Assembly: GCA_037179335.1 (NCBI GenBank)
Contig: JAKZHN010000032.1
Span: 186,001-250,000 of the forward strand
DNA length: 64,000 bases
DNA from: Cyclaneusma minus
Lineage: Eukaryota; Ascomycota; Leotiomycetes; Marthamycetales; Marthamycetaceae
Direction: 5' to 3'
A model generated the notes under the pieces. The model was not told where the DNA came from and did not search any database. It worked only from the letters and a program-made list of their open reading frames with translations. How positions within the stretch are numbered: position 1 is the first letter of the stretch; every line of letters starts with the position of its first letter. Position numbers and translations under genes: made by a program. Below, in pieces: positions 57,737 to 64,000 of the stretch.

Positions 57737-58810
57737 GTCATCCTGCTTAATGATCTGATGAAATCTTCGCGTATTGACGGATCACGAAACAACCTAAAAA
57801 GCTTTGAGAGATACCCGGGGGTAAGATGGGCAGATGGCGGTAACCTTGCTTAGATGTGTTGGGATGCTTAAAAAACTAGATACTCAATTAAATGGGTTGG
57901 CCGTTTAACCAGCACCCAATTATGTAAAGGAGAAAATATGTTACTTGTCATCGTCTCTGAACATTAAGCTAGGTATGTGCCAGCTTCAGTCACTCGCCTC
58001 CCTTTCACACATGCATGGAGATCCATGTCGTTTTAGAGCGTCTCCCTGTAAACCCTCCAAATGCTCTTCTGTATCAACACAACTTTCAGCATGGTTCGCC
58101 TCGAAGGGAGAGATGACCGGGCTTGTGGTGACGCTTCTTATGCCCGCAGTACGCACATCGGACCCCTCGGGCGTTCTGGGCATCAGGAGTGTGCAGACTG
58201 AGGGACGTTGTTGTGTTCCTGGGTGTGAGGTCAGGGAGTAAGGCCTGGAAAAGATTTGGCGAAAGCTGGCATATATAGCAATTTCTGCAACTGATTTCCA
58301 GAACTCGAATGGCTTGATATGGTATCTGGCTTGATTGGAAAGTCTTGGAAAAGGATTCCAATTCCCGGGTGGATATCCCTTGGAACATGTGCGAAGTACT
58401 GGGTTCCTACTTCCGTCCCTTCGGAGACCCGCGAAACCCGCCCTACGCCATCCCAGGGACCCAGCCCCCAAAGCCACTACAGCACCTAGGTATGGTCACA
58501 GAAACTATGGGCAATTCGAGACAAGGGCCGTGAGCTTCAGTACCAGGAGAAACCGCACAATAAGTGCCAACAACAGCAACTCTCTCAGGATGTGTGGCCT
58601 CTTATTCTTGCCGGCATTAGCGGCTTGCCTTGTTGCGACTTGTACATGTGCTTTGTTCTGTCGCTAGTTAGGTGTTGTCAAGTGGCTTCCCTCCATGGGT
58701 ACGCAGTTCTCCCATTTGGTAGTAAGTCCCAAAGTTTCGACTTGTTCGCGTTTGTCACTGGAAGTTTTGTTGCATGTCGATGAACGATCTGCAGTCGCCA
58801 CAAGACACCA

Positions 58811-58890
58811 AAGTACCTAACTAGGACATCCTCAAGTGACTGTGACCAAGTTACTAGCACCTGCTCAAGTTAACAGAGACATTCTCACTC
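58811..58890 (+). repeat. 19-bp palindromic repeat, block F (short)
   Basis: CATCCTCAAGTGACTGTGA (58827-58845) is followed by CCAAGTTACTAGCACCTGCT (20 bp) and CAAGTTAACAGAGACATTCT. All keep the CAAGTnAC core. This is the weakest and shortest block. Confidence 0.5.
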
Positions 58891-59102
58891 GTTGACATCC
58901 ATTGCAACGAAACTTCCTGGTGTCTCACAAGATAATTCCCGGGGGTTCCCTCGGATGCAGAGTCTCTACTCTGTTGACCATCCAAACTTCTGCTTTTGAA
59001 GTTATGATTTACCTTGTTTGGCAAGGTGGAAATCTACTACTGTTGGCTTCGAGACAATTCGCATGGACAATGGCCCTGGATTTCAGGTCGAGTGTAGGAA
59101 AT

Positions 59103-59141
59103 TATGTATGTCTATATCTATGTCTATGTCTATGAGTCTAT
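59103..59141 (+). repeat. TATGTC hexamer microsatellite
   Basis: About six imperfect copies of TATGTC/TATATC/TATGAG in a row. Confidence 0.75.
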
Positions 59142-59320
59142 GATACAGGTATAAAAAGGAAAGTTGCCCGCCCTGGAAAGTTACCAGAGGCCGAACACGG
59201 CAATATGTACACAAAACGCCTAACTCAATCGCATTCCGTCCTAGAACCCTACCACCCCGACCATCCGTACTCCCCAGAAAGGTGGCACCCGCCGGAGCGA
59301 GGGCCCATGTTGTTTCCAAC

Positions 59321-61235
59321 TTACTGATCCGCCTGGATCAAGTCGGCAGCCTGCAGAGCAATACCGTAGAGCGAAGAGCTCAAGTGAGCGGAGAGCTGGA
59401 CGGGCAGAACACTGGCGTCAATGACACGGACGTTCTCAATGCCGTAGACCTTGAGCTTGTTGTCGACGACACCGCCGAGCTCCTCCTTCATGGCGGAAAG
59501 AGTGGAGATAGGGTGCCAGACACTAGTGAAGTGATCCAACACCCACTTCTCCCACTCGGCATCGGTGGCGTTCTGGGGCACGATGCTCAGGCCGGGGATG
59601 GTCTCCTCGGTGACCAAGGAGGCGAGGGGCTCGGTCTGGTAGGCTTGGCGGACCTGGCGGGTAGTGTAGGCGGTCAGCTGCATGTCGAGAGGGTGGCCGA
59701 AGTAGTTGGGGTCAATGAGAGGCTGGTCCCAGGAGTTGTTGCTGCCGACGTGGATGCTGCCGCGAGCCAAGACAATCAGACCCCAGACCTCGCTGCCGAC
59801 GGTGTGGGGGTCAGTGTTGGCGGTGATACTGAAGTGAGCCTCGCTTGCTGCCGACTCTGCGAACCAGAGATCATCGACCTGCAACTTGAGGATCTCGGCC
59901 ATGGCAGAACCGTTGGCGACGTAGCCGCTCTTCTCGAGCTCGGCAGCGAAGGCAGGGAGGCTGGCGACGGTATCGTTGTAGACGGAGTCGGCCTTGTCAC
60001 CAAGAATGTGGTACACGTTGGGGTAGGCAATGGTGGTCGAAGGGCCGCTACCGTCGAAGTCTGGGTCCTCGGGAGTGAAGAAGAGCTGGGTCTTGGTCTG
60101 CTCCTGGAGGTTGGCGCCGACACCTGGGGTGTTCTTCACGAGAGGAATGCCAGCAGCGGCGAGAACATCCTTGTGACCGACACCGGAGAGCTCGAGAAGT
60201 TGGGGGCTTTGCATGGAACCGGCGGCCACGAGAACCTCACGGGAGGCCTTTGCGGTCATGATAGGGGCGTCACGGGACTCCTGGAACTGGACGCCGGAGG
60301 CAACGATCTTGTCGTCGGTCGAGTTGGCCCAGTCGATCTTGATGACACGGTGACCCAGGAGGATGCGGAGGTTAGATCGGGTCTCTGGCTCACCCTTGAT
60401 CCATGCGGTGTAGGCGGAAGAGCGGTTCTGGCTACCATCAGCCTGCAGCGTGAAGGGAACGCGGCCGACACCATTGACGACTCCGGAGGCAAGGTCAGCC
60501 TCAACTTGCATACCAGGCCACACCTGAACGGAAGCGTTGACCTGCTCGCGCTCAAAGTCGTGGAACATGTCGGTGGGGAAAGAGACAAGAACAGTGCCGT
60601 TGAAGCCGTGAGCGTCGGCCTCGTACTGAGCGCCAAGTGCGGTCTGGTTCTCCATGGGAGGGTAGAAGTGCTCTGCGCGCTTCATCGTCTCCTGGAAGGC
60701 GGTCCATCCCCACTGGTCATCACCAGCAAGCTGGGCCCAGAGGTCGTATTGGGACTTGCTGCCCTTGGTCCATGTGGCACCGTTCACCATGGTACCACCT
60801 CCAAGAGAGCGAGCAGCCACCATGTCCAGCGTCGAGCCGTTCTTGGCTGGGATAGGCACAGTGGTCAGGTTGTAGTCCATGCTATTCCAGAATTCAGGTT
60901 AGTGGTGATCCTTCAAGATTTGCGACATCTTAGATAGGTACTGACCTGGTTCCGAAGACATCGCCGTAGTTGCGAGCGTCATAGACGCCAGGGTTTTCAT
61001 AATCATTCTGACCACCCTCAATGACCAGGACGTTGATATTTGGGTCTTCAGTGAGGCGGCTGGCGACGACAAGTCCGGTCAATCCACCACCGGCAATGAC
61101 ATAGTCGAAAGTTTGACCGTCGACGGAGCTGGAATCGCAGTATGAATCAGAGGTAGAGCGGGCGATGCTACGGTAGGGGTAGGCAGAAACGAGGGCGGGC
61201 AGCGCCACTGCTGCCAAAGAAAGAGGGGCCAACAT
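59321..61235 (-). CDS. Secreted GMC oxidoreductase (glucose oxidase/dehydrogenase-like)
   Basis: Two exons: 61235-60946 and 60881-59321 (616 aa), with a 64-bp intron. A signal peptide ([18 protein letters not shown]) precedes the FAD-binding Rossmann motif [17 protein letters not shown] (residues ~45-61) and [28 protein letters not shown] and [22 protein letters not shown] are GMC signatures. The active-site pair is His in VWHPIST (about 553) and His in [15 protein letters not shown] (about 596). Many N-x-S/T sites fit an exported glycoprotein. Overall it resembles fungal glucose oxidases and dehydrogenases, which oxidise sugars and may yield peroxide; aryl-alcohol oxidase is a less likely alternative. 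The substrate is not settled by sequence. Confidence 0.92.
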
Positions 61236-62800
61236 CCTGAAGAAGTGGCAAAGACTGGAGGGAATGACTGAATAAAGGAGTGGTAACGATGAAGGAATGA
61301 TATCGACTGCAGAGAGTGACTGGAAATGAAGGATTGGCAGATGCTGAATGGGAAAACTTGACTTGAACTGAGATCGACTTATATATATGCGTCTCGACGA
61401 GAGTGAGCCTCCCTTCGTGGTTTGTCGACTCCGAAATCGCCGACTCTTCGTCGCCAAGTTCCCAAGCACGCCTCACCAGGCTGACAGCATTGCTGATGGA
61501 CATAAGAGTTCAGAGCGATGTGCAAGGGAGTCTCGGTGGAATTCCTACATATGAGCCAAGATGGGCTTTGGGATTATTCGGACATGGCGACAACACTATG
61601 TCGAGCGCACGTTGTCTAGTTGAGGCTCTTGGGATCGCGAGTCTTACTCTTGGTCTCCCTTGGCCTCGGGCCGTTTGTGCTGGCTCCCTGGGCAATGGCT
61701 GGGCGCAATAGCTGAGTTTAGAGTTAACGTCACTTCATGACTCGAAACTTGGAACTTTGAAACTTTAAACTTTGGACTTGAATAAACCGAGCTCTGGCGA
61801 TTTCAAAAGAATGGGGGGAGCGGGTTTTTCTAAAGAGAGGGACTGGCGCAAAGCTGTATAGGAATTTACCTACATAAAGGGATCTAAGCTCGCAGGCTGG
61901 CAGGCAAAAGAAGGTCGGTTGTAGTCCAATTTGGGAGGAAAGTGACTTCTTTGCAGACATGTCGTGCGTGTGGAGTTTCGGCCGTGGCATAAGCAACGCG
62001 GCTCAGCAGAGCCTCCTCTAGCTTACAAGAGCTTAGCTTACAGCTTTGCGCTCCCCTCTGGTTTGTGGCTGGACACGAGAAGGAGCCTCATAAGTGGAAG
62101 CTTGACTGCACGGCGACAGCATCTGGATTATTCACACAGCCCGCTCCAGCCCTTTGGTGCTTAGATGGCCCGTTTGCCAGATAGGACCCGTTTACCAAGC
62201 TTCTGGGGTCGTCAACTCCAAGCGTCTTGGGGTTGCCCCAGTGCCACGACATACCTTCATAAAATGATCCAAGAGTCAAGACTTCGCCTTCGGAAAATAC
62301 GGCTTGGAGACTGCTCTTCAGATATCAACGACCCATACAAAGATCGCCTTGAGATTACTGCCCTATTCCATCATATCAATTGACCTGGTCCGTGTTGTCT
62401 TCGGAGCTTGGCGTGACGGCCTCTCGCTGGAGCCAAGTTTCAGGGTCCAGTCGCCCAGATGGAGATCCCAAATGTCGAGGGAATTTGCGGCATACAACAT
62501 AAGCGATTGTACAAATCACCGAGCTTCAAGAGTGTACGTGTACTGTCATGTAGTTCCTGCACCTGCAGGGAAAGGGTGGAAGACGGCCTGGCAGCTTGGT
62601 AAAATGCTGGTGGTCAGAGAAGTTCGCCGTGAATAGTGATGCTGCAAAGCATCAGCCGCAAATGCCGTTTCAGCCATTCTAAATGCTGCCGCCCCGAAGA
62701 CAGGGTATCAATGCAACTATGTCACAGCCGTAACGCCATCGCTCCCATGAAAAGCCACCCATATCCCGTTGCCCTCCGAGTCACTGTACAGCCCCTGAAA
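61236..62800. other. Intergenic upstream of the GMC gene
   Basis: Promoter of the GMC oxidoreductase and 3' region of the next minus-strand gene. No coding frame is supported. The pseudo-repetitive ACTTTGAAACTTTAAACTTTGGACTT near 61750-61785 is a short local repeat. Confidence 0.5.
61379..61385 (-). promoter_or_regulatory. Probable TATA box of the GMC oxidoreductase gene
   Basis: TATATAA on the minus strand, about 145 bp before the start codon, within TATATATAAG. A consensus TATA is uncommon in this window and fits a strongly regulated secreted-enzyme gene. Confidence 0.5.
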
Positions 62801-63955
62801 TCAGTTGATATGTACCTCGAGCTTGTCCATATCCTCTAGTTCCGCAGCAGCCACATCACTCTCCGGATCCAGCTCCTCACCGTCAAAATGGATGCTCATC
62901 CTCTGCTCCTCAGGAACTCCTCTACCACCTCGAAAGGCGTTTATCAACTTTTCAATGACCGTATCGGGCCTCACCCTCAGCTTAAATTCTTCATAGCCCT
63001 TCGCAACGAGTATAATCCTGAGTTTCTCAGCCTTCTCGACCTCTTCTTCCGCAGCAGCAGGAGCCTCTTCCTCCTCACTGTCTGCGGGAGCCTGCGACTG
63101 TTTCTTTCGGCGTTCTTCGTCGCGCTTATGCTCTTCGAAAAGGTCGGCGGTGAATGCTACCAGTAATATGTCTCCTTGGTAAGTGTCTCGATTGGTTTCT
63201 GAGGGGATTTGCAAGTCGCCATTGGAATCGACCTTTATTTTTAGGTTCCGAAGGGTTGTAAAGTCGGATAGTCGAATATTTCGCCACGTCAAGAATATAG
63301 ATTCTTCGGGTAGCGGCTGGCCGTTGATTATCTGCCGATCGCACCAGCCTATTCGCACGTCTTTCAATCGTTGTGAGAGCCTCCTCTTGAATATGCCGGG
63401 CTTGGTGCCTTCGATATAGGATGAGACGTTGATGTGGACAACGGGATCGGGCTCAGAGAGAGGAGCAGCTGTGTGGGATAAGTCTGACTGGCCAGATGCG
63501 CTTCTCCCGCCGTCGCTTGCAGGGCCGCCAGGTGAGCTGTATTTCCTGCGCAACTCATTCAACCGATCTGCCTTTTGGCGCTCGAGTTGGCGCTCCTTTC
63601 GCGCACGAGCCTCGGCCACCAGCTCTGGATGCGGTTCGTCCAAGAAACCGAGGTCATCATCGTCTGGTATTGGAACAATTTGTTTGATGGGGGTCAAAGA
63701 TTCGTCGTCGTCAAGTTTCACAGGAATCCGCCTCGATGACTTGAGGAACGATTTCACGTTGTCTTCCTCGCTGTTGCTTGGTTCGACGACAGGCTTCGTT
63801 TCGTCTTCGCTGTCACTCAGAAGATGGATAGTTTGCATATGCTGTCTGGAGAGGCTCCCAGTAGCTTTCCGGGGGCTTGCGGATTTGGCCGAAGAAGATG
63901 ACTTGCGGTGGCTCGGTAGCTTGTAATCTTTAGAGTTCTTTGATTTGCTGTTACG
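62801..63955 (-). CDS. RAD60/ESC2-like protein with C-terminal SUMO-like domain (5' partial)
   Basis: The frame stops at 62801 and stays open upstream to about 63966. The first in-frame ATG is at 63838 (345 aa), but basic Ser/Lys-rich coding-like sequence continues upstream without an ATG to a likely splice acceptor (CTGACACAAG, exon from 63955, or CGTAACAG, exon from 63947). The true first exon is therefore probably past base 64000. Features: acidic HLLSDSEDE, a charged linker, a helical segment ELVAEARARKERQLERQKADRLNELRRKY, then DPVVHINVSSYIEGTKPGIFKRRLSQRLKDVR (first SUMO-like domain) and a C-terminal Rad60-SLD ubiquitin fold from EKLRIILVAKGYEEFKLRV to MDKLEVHIN. Such proteins assist SUMO-dependent repair of replication intermediates with Smc5/6. 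Which exact orthologue it is remains open. Confidence 0.82.
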   Translation of the reverse strand, partial: RNSKSKNSKDYKLPSHRKSSSSAKSASPRKATGSLSRQHMQTIHLLSDSEDETKPVVEPSNSEEDNVKSFLKSSRRIPVKLDDDESLTPIKQIVPIPDDDDLGFLDEPHPELVAEARARKERQLERQKADRLNELRRKYSSPGGPASDGGRSASGQSDLSHTAAPLSEPDPVVHINVSSYIEGTKPGIFKRRLSQRLKDVRIGWCDRQIINGQPLPEESIFLTWRNIRLSDFTTLRNLKIKVDSNGDLQIPSETNRDTYQGDILLVAFTADLFEEHKRDEERRKKQSQAPADSEEEEAPAAAEEEVEKAEKLRIILVAKGYEEFKLRVRPDTVIEKLINAFRGGRGVPEEQRMSIHFDGEELDPESDVAAAELEDMDKLEVHIN

Positions 63956-64000
63956 CTTGTGTCAGACACAGACTTGAAGAGAGTGAAGATGCGGTCCTAC

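Larger units (their letters stand above)
57737..59320. other. Intergenic between convergent genes
   Basis: A 1.6-kb interval with no supported gene. It contains an ACCTAGGTA site near 58486, 19-bp repeat block F at about 58810-58900 and a short TATGTC microsatellite at about 59103-59141. Confidence 0.55.

Noticed and set aside
59282..60937. 551-codon open frame on the plus strand opposite the GMC oxidoreductase
   Set aside because: It is an antisense shadow: composition is Gly/Val/Leu/Asp biased as expected from the reverse complement of a GC-rich coding strand, with no family motif, while the minus strand is a complete GMC enzyme.

Overview
This is a nuclear fragment of a filamentous ascomycete (Pezizomycotina; possibly Dothideomycetes or Leotiomycetes, which I cannot settle by eye). 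The evidence is the short spliceosomal introns of mostly 44-66 bp with GTAnGT/GTGAGT donors and CTAAC/CTGAC branch points, the fungal genes (MAD1, GPI8, SUN-family wall protein, GT34 mannosyltransferase, cytochrome c peroxidase with a mitochondrial presequence), and an AT-rich, gene-free block that looks like a mutated (RIP-like) repeat compartment.

Layout. Bases 1 to about 7965 are an extremely AT-rich block with no coding capacity. It ends abruptly at an array of 19-bp repeats (7975-8248), after which normal gene-bearing DNA continues to the window end. Genes in order: GT34/MNN10-like mannosyltransferase (-), large single-pass membrane protein (+), CCP1 (-), NIPA-type Mg transporter (+), MAD1 (+), a spliced 10-cysteine secreted protein (-), an unrecognised coiled-coil membrane protein (-), histidine-phosphatase protein (-), GPI8 (+), secreted type-B carboxylesterase (-), delta-12 fatty acid desaturase (-), MFS sugar transporter (-), BNR-repeat protein (+), SUN-family wall protein (-), PNO1 (-), ADE17 (+), GMC oxidoreductase (-), and a RAD60/ESC2-like SUMO-domain protein (-) whose 5' end probably lies beyond base 64000. 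For each multi-exon gene I deduced introns by hand; all splice phases and total lengths come out as intact reading frames.

How the genes relate. There is no evident biosynthetic cluster. Housekeeping genes (spindle checkpoint, GPI anchoring, 18S rRNA maturation, purine synthesis, SUMO-linked repair) are mixed with secreted or nutrient-acquisition genes (carboxylesterase, GMC oxidoreductase, SUN protein, sugar transporter, BNR protein, small Cys-rich protein). Two divergent pairs share compact promoters of about 370 bp (histidine phosphatase/GPI8 and PNO1/ADE17).

Most interesting structure. A degenerate 19-bp-period repeat whose units centre on a short palindrome (AGTnACT core, arms such as CCAAGT/ACTTGG) occurs at six separate places, four intergenic and two inside introns that are 3-8 times longer than the usual introns here. 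A second signal is the palindrome TACATGTA, seen seven times and always outside exons. The AT-rich block also keeps its remaining C residues mainly in GpC context, which is not what classical CpA-directed RIP predicts.
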